Below, one piece after another: positions 1 to 7,601 of a stretch of 55,885 nt of DNA. Both the position numbers and the translations under genes were made by a program. Below the pieces are notes generated by a model. It saw nothing but the letters and a program-made list of their open reading frames with translations. It was not told the origin of the DNA and made no database searches. Source of the DNA: an uncultured Faecalibacterium sp. (GTDB taxonomy: Bacteria; Bacillota; Clostridia; Oscillospirales; Ruminococcaceae); contig CAKSYT010000013.1 of assembly GCA_934524985.1 (NCBI GenBank), positions 1 through 55,885 on the forward strand, given 5' to 3'. Position 1 is the stretch's first letter. Every line of letters starts with the position of its first letter.

Positions 1-14
1 TTCTTTTCCGGCAT

Positions 15-68
15 ACAAAAACACCCCATTTCCTAAACAGTATACCATACTGTCTAACAAATGGGGTG
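15..68 (-). terminator. Intrinsic terminator of the htrA-like gene
   Basis: Read on the minus strand, a two-tier hairpin (outer arms CACCCCATTT/AAATGGGGTG, inner perfect arms ACAGTAT/ATACTGT) is followed by TTTTTG. It lies about 40 bases past the protease stop codon. Seen in the sequence; the terminator role is inferred. Confidence 0.8.
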
Positions 69-104
69 CAGTTCACATTCCGTGCAGCAGCCTTTTTATG
101 GTTT

Positions 105-1490
105 TTAGCTATTATCCGCGCCCTTTTCGCCAAGGGTGACGGTAACGGTCTGCATCTGGCCGCCGCGGGCGACGGTGATCTCGATGGTGTCACCGGCCTT
201 GTGGTTCTGCATCAGGGTGCCAAGGTCGCTCTGGGTGGCGACCTCGCTGCCGTCCACGCTCACGATGCGGTCACCGGCCTGCAGGCCCGCCTTATCGGCA
301 GGGCCGCCCTTGACCACTTCCACGATGTAGACACCGTAGGCGTTCACGCCCAGCTGGGCGGCGGTCTGGGCGTCGGTCACGGCATAGTAGCTGATGCCCA
401 GATAGGGACGCCCGGTCACATAGCCGTTTTCCAGCAGCTCCTGCGCCACCTTCACGGCGTCATTCACCGGGATGGCAAAGCCCAGACCCTCGGCATCGCT
501 GTCGGAGGACTTTGCATTGACGATGCCCACCAGCTCGCCGTTCATATTGAACAGGCCGCCGCCGGAGTTGCCGGGGCTGACGGAGGCATCCATCTGGATC
601 AGGGACATGGTGTTGACCGAATTCGAGCCTTGAATGCTGACGCTGCGGTTCAGTGCGCTGACGATGCCGCTGGTCACGGTGCCGCCCAGCTCACCCAAGG
701 GGTTGCCCACGGCCATGACGCTTTCGCCCACCTTCAGGTCGTCACTGTTGCCCACGGTGGCGGGGGTCAGGCCGGTGGCGTCGATCTTCACCACAGCGAT
801 ATCACTGGTGGTATCCTCGCCCACCAGCGTAGCGGGGTAATCCTTGTCGCCGATGCTCACGGTGATGTTGGATGCACCGCTCACCACATGGGCGCAGGTG
901 AGGATATAGCCGTCCGAGCTGATGATGACGCCGCTGCCCGCGCCGCTCTCCACCTGATTCTGGCCGTACCAAGACCACTGGGAGTAGACCACCTGCTCGG
1001 TGGTGATGACCACCACGCTGGGGCTGACCATCTCGGCCACCTGTGCGGTGCTCAGGCCGGTGCCGCTGGTGGCGCTGATGGAATTGCCGGTGCTGTCGGT
1101 GCTGCTGTCAGAGCTGGCAGGGCGCTCCACCTGCTGGATGACCACCTTGCTGCCGCCGCCGTATTTTGCGCCCACAAAGCCGCCCGCAAAGCCCATAGCG
1201 GCTGCCAGCACCAGCGCTACGGCGCTGCGTGCCAGCTTTCCGCCATTGAACTTCTTCTTTTTGCGGCGGGGCTTTTCCGGCTGCTGCGGGGCGCTGTACT
1301 GCGGCTGCTCCGGCGGGGTGGGCGGCACGCTGCCGCCGTCTGCCGGGGCGGTATCGGCCGGGCGCGCGGGCTGCGCTTCCGGCTCGTTATACTGGTTTGC
1401 CGTGTTCATGCCGCTGCTGCCCACGTTGGGGTAGCCGGTCTCGTTATTGGAAGCGGAATAATCGTATTCCCACTTGTTCTCGTTTTCCAT
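105..1490 (-). CDS. HtrA/DegP-type serine protease, membrane-anchored, one PDZ domain
   Basis: 461 residues. Envelope quality-control protease of the S1C family that degrades or refolds misfolded exported proteins. Residues 1-75 are a Pro/Gln/Asn-rich cytoplasmic tail, a basic KKKK patch precedes a single membrane segment at about 88-108, then a Ser/Thr linker. The trypsin-like domain has the full triad: His201 in TCAHVV, Asp230 in SDIAVVKID and Ser309 in the GNSGGG loop. A single PDZ domain covers about 365-455. I chose the ATG at 1490 because GAGGGAAGG sits just upstream; the frame extends 7 codons further without better support. Divergent from the GNAT-MnmM gene, with a shared intergenic region. 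HtrA/HtrB of Firmicutes share this topology. Family is certain, exact ortholog is not. Confidence 0.95.
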   Translation of the reverse strand: MENENKWEYDYSASNNETGYPNVGSSGMNTANQYNEPEAQPARPADTAPADGGSVPPTPPEQPQYSAPQQPEKPRRKKKKFNGGKLARSAVALVLAAAMGFAGGFVGAKYGGGSKVVIQQVERPASSDSSTDSTGNSISATSGTGLSTAQVAEMVSPSVVVITTEQVVYSQWSWYGQNQVESGAGSGVIISSDGYILTCAHVVSGASNITVSIGDKDYPATLVGEDTTSDIAVVKIDATGLTPATVGNSDDLKVGESVMAVGNPLGELGGTVTSGIVSALNRSVSIQGSNSVNTMSLIQMDASVSPGNSGGGLFNMNGELVGIVNAKSSDSDAEGLGFAIPVNDAVKVAQELLENGYVTGRPYLGISYYAVTDAQTAAQLGVNAYGVYIVEVVKGGPADKAGLQAGDRIVSVDGSEVATQSDLGTLMQNHKAGDTIEITVARGGQMQTVTVTLGEKGADNS

Positions 1491-1628
1491 GTTACTACAT
1501 CCTTCCCTCAAAGGCCGGTCCGCAGGGACATCTGTTCCTTTGAACTGTCCCTATTGTAACTGTCAAATGTGAAAATGAATCGCTTGCGCCGTGAAGAATA
1601 TGTGAAATGCGGTCCTGCTTTTCTGCCC

Positions 1629-1657
1629 TTGACAGCTGCGTTTCCGCTTGCTATTGT
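1629..1657 (+). promoter_or_regulatory. Sigma-A-type promoter for the GNAT-MnmM gene
   Basis: TTGACA (1629-1634), 17-base spacer, TATTGT (1652-1657), 37 bases before the start codon, with AGGAGG as ribosome binding site at 1681. Confidence 0.75.
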
Positions 1658-1694
1658 AAGGGGAGAACATCGGCCCGTCAAGGAGGAGCTTTTT

Positions 1695-2561
1695 ATGGAA
1701 CTGCGCCGCACCGAACAGGGGTTTGCCCTGTATAAAGAAAAGGACTGCATCGGAGAATGCACCCTCTCTGCCGCCCCCAAGGGCGCACAGCTTGCCGCCC
1801 TGTGCATTCTGCCCCGGTGGCGGCGCAAGGGCTACGGCTCCTACCTGTTAAAAGAAGTATTGCGCAGCTTTGGCGGCTACGACCGGGAAGCCGCCACCGT
1901 GTTTACCGCCCCACTGCCGGAAAACGCCGCCGAGCTTGCCTTCTGGGGCAAATTCGGCTTTGCCGCCGAGGGCGGGCAGCTGGTGCGCCGCCGCACCCCG
2001 GACCTGACGGCGGTCAAGTTCGTGCAGGACTTTTTAGCCGCCCGGCTGGTGCACCCGCAGCTGTGCGTGGACGCCACCTGCGGCAACGGCGGCGACACCG
2101 CCTTTCTGTGCGATCTGACCGCCCCCGCCGGGCGGGTGCTGGCCTTTGACGTGCAGCCCGAGGCCATCCGCTCCACCCGCGCCCGGCTGGAACAGGCAAA
2201 TGTGCCCGCCGACCGGTACGAGCTCATCTGCGGCAGTCATGCCGACCTGTTACAGTATGTGCAGCCCGGCACCGCCGATGCAGTCATGTTCAACTTCGGC
2301 TGGCTGCCGGGGGCAGACCACGGGGTGTTTTCCACCGCGCAGAGCAGCATCCCCGCCTTGCAGGCAGCATTGCAGGCGGTGCGCCCCGGCGGCATCGTGA
2401 GCGCCATCCTGTACAGCGGGGCGATCATCGGCTCGGACGAAAAACAGGCGGTGCTGCGCTTTCTTCAGGAACTTCCGCTCAAAAGTTTCACCGTTCTGGT
2501 GTGTGATTTTGCCAATTGGGCCGAAACTGCCCCTCTGCCCTGCCTGATCCTGAAAAAATAA
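1695..2561 (+). CDS. GNAT acetyltransferase fused to MnmM/YtqB-family tRNA methyltransferase
   Basis: 288 residues in two domains. Residues 1-100 are a compact GNAT fold with the acetyl-CoA loop RRKGYG (43-48). Residues 105-288 are a class I SAM methyltransferase with motif I DATCGNGGDT (126-135) and the family signature FNFGWLPGADH (199-209). The second domain matches the YtqB family (Pfam rRNA_methylase), shown in B. subtilis and S. aureus to be MnmM, which methylates nm5U34 to mnm5U34 in tRNA. Start chosen at the ATG following AGGAGGAGC; the longer frame has no ribosome binding site. Inferred roles: wobble-uridine methylation plus an unidentified acetylation. Standalone MnmM is about 190 residues, so the N-terminal domain is an addition. 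Confidence 0.85.
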   Translation: MELRRTEQGFALYKEKDCIGECTLSAAPKGAQLAALCILPRWRRKGYGSYLLKEVLRSFGGYDREAATVFTAPLPENAAELAFWGKFGFAAEGGQLVRRRTPDLTAVKFVQDFLAARLVHPQLCVDATCGNGGDTAFLCDLTAPAGRVLAFDVQPEAIRSTRARLEQANVPADRYELICGSHADLLQYVQPGTADAVMFNFGWLPGADHGVFSTAQSSIPALQAALQAVRPGGIVSAILYSGAIIGSDEKQAVLRFLQELPLKSFTVLVCDFANWAETAPLPCLILKK

Positions 2562-2570
2562 CGAAAACCC

Positions 2571-2599
2571 TTGCATTATCACGCGTTTTCGTATAGAAT
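2571..2599 (+). promoter_or_regulatory. Promoter for the prfC leader and prfC
   Basis: TTGCAT (2571-2576), 17-base spacer, TAGAAT (2594-2599). Predicted transcription start near 2606, just before a short ORF. An inverted repeat ACGAAAAC (2561-2568) / GTTTTCGT (2585-2592) overlaps the -35 and spacer and could be an operator or a weak upstream terminator. Confidence 0.6.
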
Positions 2600-2608
2600 A
2601 AGGTGCGT

Positions 2609-2644
2609 ATGTGTAAAAACAAGAACCCTCTCCGTCACGGCTGA
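2609..2644 (+). CDS. Predicted prfC leader peptide, 11 residues, UGA stop
   Basis: ATG to TGA, encoding MCKNKNPLRHG. It begins only a few bases after the predicted transcription start, so it would be translated as a leaderless or near-leaderless message. Its second half forms the 5' arm of the downstream terminator-like hairpin, and its UGA lies in the hairpin loop. Translation is inferred only; no homologue is claimed. Confidence 0.35.
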   Translation: MCKNKNPLRHG

Positions 2645-2667
2645 CAGCAGGCCGGAGAGGGTTTTCT
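2624..2667 (+). terminator. Terminator-like attenuator in the prfC leader
   Basis: Arms AACCCTCTCCG (2624-2634) and CGGAGAGGGTT (2653-2663) with an 18-base loop, followed by TTCT. It lies between the promoter and prfC rather than after a gene. A second small stem TGCCTT/AAGGCA followed by ATTTTT (2724-2743) precedes the prfC ribosome binding site. Confidence 0.55.
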
Positions 2668-2763
2668 CAGAAAGTAGGATGGAGGCTCCCATGTAAGACA
2701 CCATCTGTCTGCCATTCATTCTCTGCCTTGCAAAGGCAATTTTTATAGGAGAAGCTATCATCT

Positions 2764-4368
2764 ATGACAAATCGTGAAGAGATCGAACGCCGCAGGACGT
2801 TCGCCATCATCAGCCACCCCGACGCCGGTAAGACCACCCTTACCGAAAAGCTGCTGCTGTACGGTGGAGCCATCAATCAGGCTGGTTCCGTCAAGGGCAA
2901 GCAGAGCGCCAAGCACGCCGTGTCCGACTGGATGGACATTGAAAAGCAGCGTGGTATCTCGGTCACCTCTTCGGTGCTGCAGTTCAACTACGCCGGTAAG
3001 TGCGTGAACATTCTGGACACCCCCGGCCATCAGGACTTCTCGGAGGATACCTACCGCACCCTGATGGCGGCAGACTCTGCCGTCATGGTCATCGACGCCG
3101 CAAAGGGCGTTGAAGCACAGACCATCAAGCTGTTCAAGGTGTGCACCCTGCGCCATATCCCCATTTTTACCTTCATCAACAAGATGGACCGCGAAGCCCG
3201 CGACCCCTTTGAGCTGATGGAGAACATCGAGGAAATTCTGGGCATCAAGACCTACCCCATGAACTGGCCCATCGGCTGCGGCAAGGAGTTCAAGGGTGTG
3301 TTCGACCGCAACGCACGCAAGGTGCTGGCTTTCTCCAGCGATGGCCGCGCCAACGGCGTGAAGAAGGTCAGCGAGACCGAGGCCGAGCTGGGCGACCCCG
3401 CACTGGACGAGCTGCTGACCCCCTATCTGCACCAGCAGCTGGTGGACGAGATCGAGCTGCTGGACGGCGCTGCCGAGGAGTTTGATCTGGACAAGGTGCT
3501 GCGCGGTGAGCTGAGCCCCGTGTTCTTCGGCTCTGCATTAACCAACTTCGGCGTGGAGCCCTTCCTTGAAAACTTCCTGCGGCTCACCTCCGCCCCGCTG
3601 GCCCGCGTGGACAGCCTGACCGGCGAGCCGGTGGACCCCTGCCGGGACGAGTTCTCCGCCTTTATCTTTAAAATTCAGGCCAACATGAACAAGGCCCACC
3701 GCGACCGTATTGCCTTTATGCGCATCTGCTCCGGCAAGTTCGAGCGCGGCATGGAAGCCTACCATGTGCAGGAGGGCAAGAACATCAAACTGGCCACCGG
3801 CACCCAGCTGATGGCGCAGGACCGCGCCATCGTGGACGAGGCCTACGCCGGCGACATCATCGGCCTGTTTGACCCGGGCATCTTCTCCATCGGCGACACC
3901 CTGTGCACCGGCAAAAAGAAGGTCCAGTTCGCGGGCATCCCCACCTTCTCCCCGGAGCACTTTGCCCGCATTGAGCAGAAGGACACCATGAAGCGCAAGC
4001 AGTTCGTGAAGGGTATGGAGCAGATCGCGCAGGAAGGCGCCATCCAGATCTTCCGCGAGGTCGGCGGCGGCATGGAAGAAGTGGTGGTCGGCGTGGTCGG
4101 CGTGCTGCAGCTGGAAGTGCTGGAGTACCGCCTGAACACCGAGTACAACGTGGAGATTCGCATGCAGCAGCTGCCCTTTGAGCAGCTGCGCTGGGTGCAG
4201 AACGATCCCGACACCTACAACCTGCGGGATCTGGACCTGACCAGCGACACCAAGGCTGTGGAGGACATGAAGGGCAACCGTCTGCTGCTGTTCACCTCCG
4301 ACTGGGCGGTGCGCTGGGCCGAGACCCACAACGAGAGCTTGCAGCTGAGCGAGTTCGGCAACATCTGA
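2764..4368 (+). CDS. prfC: Peptide chain release factor 3 (RF3)
   Basis: 534 residues, full length for the family. RF3 is a translational GTPase that removes RF1/RF2 from the ribosome after peptide release. The G1 loop SHPDAGKTTLTEK is at about 17-29, the switch II motif DTPGHQDF at about 82-89 and the G4 NKMD near 140. The C-terminal region carries the RF3-specific domain seen in VVGVVGVLQLEVLEYRL. AGGAG lies about 12 bases before the ATG, a long spacing. Own promoter plus a 160-base structured leader with a possible leader peptide. A strong terminator follows. RF3 is absent from many Firmicutes, so it is not essential in the family. Confidence 0.96.
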   Translation: MTNREEIERRRTFAIISHPDAGKTTLTEKLLLYGGAINQAGSVKGKQSAKHAVSDWMDIEKQRGISVTSSVLQFNYAGKCVNILDTPGHQDFSEDTYRTLMAADSAVMVIDAAKGVEAQTIKLFKVCTLRHIPIFTFINKMDREARDPFELMENIEEILGIKTYPMNWPIGCGKEFKGVFDRNARKVLAFSSDGRANGVKKVSETEAELGDPALDELLTPYLHQQLVDEIELLDGAAEEFDLDKVLRGELSPVFFGSALTNFGVEPFLENFLRLTSAPLARVDSLTGEPVDPCRDEFSAFIFKIQANMNKAHRDRIAFMRICSGKFERGMEAYHVQEGKNIKLATGTQLMAQDRAIVDEAYAGDIIGLFDPGIFSIGDTLCTGKKKVQFAGIPTFSPEHFARIEQKDTMKRKQFVKGMEQIAQEGAIQIFREVGGGMEEVVVGVVGVLQLEVLEYRLNTEYNVEIRMQQLPFEQLRWVQNDPDTYNLRDLDLTSDTKAVEDMKGNRLLLFTSDWAVRWAETHNESLQLSEFGNI

Positions 4369-4378
4369 TAAAAGAGCG

Positions 4379-4413
4379 CTGCGGAGTGCACCTGCGCTCC
4401 GCAGTTCTTTTTT
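4379..4413 (+). terminator. Terminator after prfC
   Basis: Stem CTGCGGAG/CTCCGCAG with a GC-rich loop followed by TTCTTTTTT, 11 bases after the stop codon. Confidence 0.88.
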
Positions 4414-4501
4414 ATAGAATAAAAAACACAACAAAGTATGCCAGACATTGGAATGAGGGTTTCCATTGCGGGGAACACTGCTGGCATGGAGGGTAAAGTA
4501 T

Positions 4502-5485
4502 ATGCAGAACATCAACATTGGCAAAAGCGGCATCGCTGTGCCGTTTCTGGGCATGGGTACATGGGCCATCGGCGGCGGTGCATGGTGGGGCGATAACGAC
4601 GATGCACTGTCCGTAAAGGCCATCCAGACCGCCGTGGAGCAGGGCATCCAGTGGATCGACACTGCACCCATCTACGGGCTGTACCACAGCGAGGAAGTGG
4701 TGGGCGAAGCCATGAAGCACATCGACCGCGACAAGGTGGTGCTTTCCACCAAGTGCGGCCTGGAGTGGCGGCACGAGTCCCCCATCCTGCACAAGGTAGT
4801 GGACGGCGTGCAGGTGTACCGCGACCTCTCTGCCAAGGGCATCATCGAGGACGTGGAGGACAGCCTGCGCCGTCTGCACACCGACCATCTGGACGTGCTG
4901 TACACCCACTGGCAGAGCCCGGACTTCGGCGTGTACCCGCTGGAAGAGACCATGGAAGCCATGATGAAGCTGAAGGAGCAGGGCAAGATCCGCGCCATCG
5001 GTGCTTCCAACGTCACCTCCGACATCATCCGGGGCTACTGCAAGTACGGCCAGCTGGACGTCATTCAGGAAAAGTACAGCCTGCTGACCCGCCGCATTGA
5101 AAAGCAGCTGCTGCCCACCTGCAAGGAGCTGGGCGTCTCGGTACAGGCGTACTCCCCGCTGGAGCAGGGACTGCTGACCGGCAAGGTGACCATGGACACC
5201 ACCTACCCGGAGGGCAGCACCCGCAACACGAACCCCTGCTTCCAGCCCACCCGCCGGGCACAGGCGCTGGAACTGCTGGCAAAGTGGAGCGACCTGACCG
5301 AGAAGTACGACTGCACCATGGCGCAGCTGGTCATCGCCCTGACCGCCCGCATGATCCCGGGGCTGCACGTTCTGTGCGGTGCCCGCAAGCCGGAGCAGGT
5401 ACTGGACAACGCCGGTGCCATGCACATCAAGCTGGACGGTGCCGATGCCGTCCGCATGAAGTGGGACGTGGACGCGATCTCCTGA
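4502..5485 (+). CDS. Aldo/keto reductase
   Basis: 327 residues. NAD(P)H-dependent oxidoreductase with a TIM-barrel fold; substrate unknown. Catalytic Tyr lies in IDTAPIYGLYHSEEVVGEAM (Asp50 and Tyr55 by the usual tetrad), Lys in STKCGLEW and His in VLYTHWQSP. The C-terminal cofactor-binding segment is CGARKPEQVLDNAGA. GGAGGG precedes the ATG at 4502; the frame opens 12 codons earlier without a binding site. The 5' leader contains complementary arms ATGCCAG (4438-4444) and CTGGCAT (4481-4487) just before the ribosome binding site. No partner gene. Resembles YdhF/IolS-like general reductases. Confidence 0.93.
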   Translation: MQNINIGKSGIAVPFLGMGTWAIGGGAWWGDNDDALSVKAIQTAVEQGIQWIDTAPIYGLYHSEEVVGEAMKHIDRDKVVLSTKCGLEWRHESPILHKVVDGVQVYRDLSAKGIIEDVEDSLRRLHTDHLDVLYTHWQSPDFGVYPLEETMEAMMKLKEQGKIRAIGASNVTSDIIRGYCKYGQLDVIQEKYSLLTRRIEKQLLPTCKELGVSVQAYSPLEQGLLTGKVTMDTTYPEGSTRNTNPCFQPTRRAQALELLAKWSDLTEKYDCTMAQLVIALTARMIPGLHVLCGARKPEQVLDNAGAMHIKLDGADAVRMKWDVDAIS

Positions 5486-5494
5486 TCTGCGTAT

Positions 5495-5864
5495 AACGAT
5501 TGGAATGGCTTCCGCTATCGGGTTGCGGCACCCAGCATCCGCAGCGTGCCTTGGGCGGCACTTGCGTCTTGCTGGCCGCTGCCCCAACAACTCCTCCCTG
5601 TTTCCGCCGCTGGCGGCGGTCGTTGTCGTTGCACTCTGGCCATTTTCAGCGGAAAGAATATTTTATAATTTGTGGCTCAGAAACGCCTGCGGGCGTTTCT
5701 GAGCCACTTTTTCACAGAAGGGGCGTAAATGCCGTTTATCTCTACGACCCCACCCGTGAAAATGGAATGCCGGAGCGTCCGCAGACGCTCTGGCATTCCG
5801 AAATTAAAAATAATATTTCCTTAGCTTATGCGCAAAGCAACGCGGAGCGCATTCAAAATCGTCC
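5495..5864. repeat. Composite repeat R1: module A half-unit, module C insertion, inverted module A half-unit
   Basis: Outer ends are AACGATTGGAATGGC (left) and GCGCATTCAAAATCGTCC (right), inverted copies of the module A terminus GACGATTTNNAATGNNC. The left half has interleaved arms AATGGC/GCCATT and TTCCGCT/AGCGGAA, with about 110 bases of module C inside the loop. It is followed by a long hairpin whose arms start GTGGCTCAGAAACGCC and whose loop is TGC. In the right half the second arm has decayed. No gene here. Confidence 0.85.
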
Positions 5865-5883
5865 CCGCGAAAAGAAGAGGAGC

Positions 5884-6570
5884 TTATTCTCCTCTTGCCA
5901 GCGCTTGCAGCTTTTGCTTGTCCAGCACCTGCACGCCGCCGCGGTACAGCCGCACCCAGCCCTCTTGCGCGAAGTATTTGAGCATCCGGCTTACCACCTC
6001 GCGGGCAGAGCCCATGTACTTTGCCATCTGGTCGTGGGTCATGCGGATGTCCGCGCCGCCGGTCTTGGCAAGCTCGTCGGTCAGAAAGATCGCCAGCCGC
6101 CGGTCGGCGCTCATGAACAGGATCTGCTGCATCGTCCACATGGTGTCGGAAAAGCGCTCCGCCGTCATCTGGTAGGCGTAGCAGCGCACATAGACATTCT
6201 CCTGCATCAGCTGCCGGAAGATGCCCGCGCTGATGCACAGCGCCTCGGTGTCCTCCTCGGCGTCGATGTACAGGTCGATGTTCACCGCGTCCATCACGCA
6301 GGAGGCCGACAGGATGCACACCTCCCCGCCGAACAGGCGGTACAGCGTCACGTCCCTGCCGTCCTCGGACAGCAGGTAGCTGCGCAGCTGCCCGCTGCGC
6401 AGCAGAAGGATGCCCACGCAGCTTTCCAGCGGGCTGTGCACCCGGGCACCTTTGGCATAGTGCACCGGGCGGGTAAAGCGGCACAGCCGCTCCTGCTCTT
6501 CCGGGGTCAGCTGCTCCCAGAACGGGAACGCACAGGCAAGGCACTGCGCGTTCGGAGATGCTTCTGCCAT
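5884..6570 (-). CDS. Crp/Fnr-family transcription regulator with N-terminal cysteines
   Basis: 228 residues. Cyclic-nucleotide-binding-like beta-roll (about 20-125), dimer helix, then a winged helix-turn-helix at about 177-215 (MTHDQMAKYMGSAREVVSRML). Four cysteines near the N-terminus (C10, C13 as CLAC, C30, C51) recall the Fe-S or redox sensing of Fnr-like proteins, but the spacing does not match classic Fnr. Start at ATG 6570, preceded by AAGGGGTGAG; the gene begins 5 bases after the flavoprotein stop, so the two form an operon. Inferred: senses redox or oxygen stress and controls genes including its partner. The AAGAGGAG/CTCCTCTT hairpin at 5873-5899 overlaps the stop codon. Confidence 0.9.
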   Translation of the reverse strand: MAEASPNAQCLACAFPFWEQLTPEEQERLCRFTRPVHYAKGARVHSPLESCVGILLLRSGQLRSYLLSEDGRDVTLYRLFGGEVCILSASCVMDAVNIDLYIDAEEDTEALCISAGIFRQLMQENVYVRCYAYQMTAERFSDTMWTMQQILFMSADRRLAIFLTDELAKTGGADIRMTHDQMAKYMGSAREVVSRMLKYFAQEGWVRLYRGGVQVLDKQKLQALARGE

Positions 6571-6575
6571 ACGGC

Positions 6576-7433
6576 TCACCCCTTTCGCAGCGCTTTGGCG
6601 GCTTCCGTGCCCGCCAGTGCGCCCTCGTAAACCGCCTTTGCCACCTGTAACAGCCCGCCGGTGCAGTCCCCGGCAGCGTACAGGCCGGGCACGGTGGTCT
6701 GCATTTTGCCGTCCACCACGATGCGGCTGCCCTCTACGGCAGCGCCCAGCTTCCGGGCCAGTGCAGTGCTGCCTGCCACGCCCAGCGCCACGAATACGCC
6801 GGATACCTCCCGCACCGTGCCGCCTGCCAGCTGCACGCCGGTGACGGCCTGCTCGCCCAGAATGGCCTCCACCTTCTGGGTGCAGACGGTCACCTCGGGC
6901 GGGAAGTCTGCGGTCAGGGCTGCGCCGTCCGTCAGCAGGGTGACGCTCTTTACCACCGGCAAAAGCGCCTGCACCTCGTGCAGGGCGTACTCGCCGCTGC
7001 CCAGCACCGCCACGTCCTTGCCGCGATAGAAAAAGGCATCGCAGGCGGCGCACCAGCTTACGCCGTGGCCCTCCAGCCCGGTCAGCCCCGGGATGCGGGG
7101 CACCGCGCGGGAAGCACCGGTGGCCAGAATGACCGCGTCTGCCGGGTACGCGCCCGCCAGTGTTTCCACGGTCAGGCGGTCGGTCCATGTCAGGCCCACG
7201 GCCTCGGTCTGCACGAACTGCACCCCCAGCCGCCGGGCGTTCTCGATGCTGCGGCGCTCCAGCTCCGGCCCGGAGACCGGCTGGGCAAAGCCGTAATAAT
7301 TTTCGATCTTTTCGGCGCGTTCCAGCGCCCCGGAGCCCTTGGTCAGCACGGTGGTCTGCACCCCGGCGCGCACGGCGTACAAAGCGGCGGATACCCCCGC
7401 CGGGCCGGAACCTACGATAACGATGTTGGACAT
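6576..7433 (-). CDS. Thioredoxin-reductase-like FAD/NAD(P) oxidoreductase
   Basis: 285 residues. FAD-binding Rossmann motif GSGPAGVSAALYA at the N-terminus, second nucleotide-binding motif VLGSGEYALHE near 150, redox pair CAAC in GVSWCAACDAFFYRGK, and the C-terminal FAD motif LYAAGDCTGG. This is the low-molecular-weight thioredoxin reductase architecture. AAAGGAG lies before the ATG at 7433. A TATAAT -10 (complement of 7467-7472) lies upstream; I see no good -35. First gene of an operon with the Crp/Fnr regulator. No thioredoxin gene is adjacent, so the electron acceptor may be another small redox protein or a ferredoxin-type partner. Confidence 0.92.
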   Translation of the reverse strand: MSNIVIVGSGPAGVSAALYAVRAGVQTTVLTKGSGALERAEKIENYYGFAQPVSGPELERRSIENARRLGVQFVQTEAVGLTWTDRLTVETLAGAYPADAVILATGASRAVPRIPGLTGLEGHGVSWCAACDAFFYRGKDVAVLGSGEYALHEVQALLPVVKSVTLLTDGAALTADFPPEVTVCTQKVEAILGEQAVTGVQLAGGTVREVSGVFVALGVAGSTALARKLGAAVEGSRIVVDGKMQTTVPGLYAAGDCTGGLLQVAKAVYEGALAGTEAAKALRKG

Positions 7434-7531
7434 GGTGTTGCTCCTTTGCCTGATTCTTTTTTCCTTATTATACACAAAAACCGTGCGGACTTCTGTGACC
7501 GGGTCGCAAAAACTTTTTAGGCGGCGGGCAC

Positions 7532-7560
7532 TGTTCAAGCCACGGGGAGTATGTTATACT
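7532..7560 (+). promoter_or_regulatory. Possible asparaginase promoter
   Basis: TGTTCA (7532-7537), 17 bases, TATACT (7555-7560). The -10 is good, the -35 weak. Confidence 0.45.
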
Positions 7561-7601
7561 GGTCTCACCTTGAAATTATCGCCACAGGGGGCTTTTGCTT
7601 T

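Noticed and set aside
15..68. Palindrome near the left edge as an insertion-sequence end
   Set aside because: The two-tier stem followed by a U-run in the right orientation after htrA is explained by an intrinsic terminator; no transposase remnant.
66..1559. 497-codon frame opposite htrA
   Set aside because: Shadow of the protease gene, which has all catalytic residues; Ala/Gly/His-rich translation.
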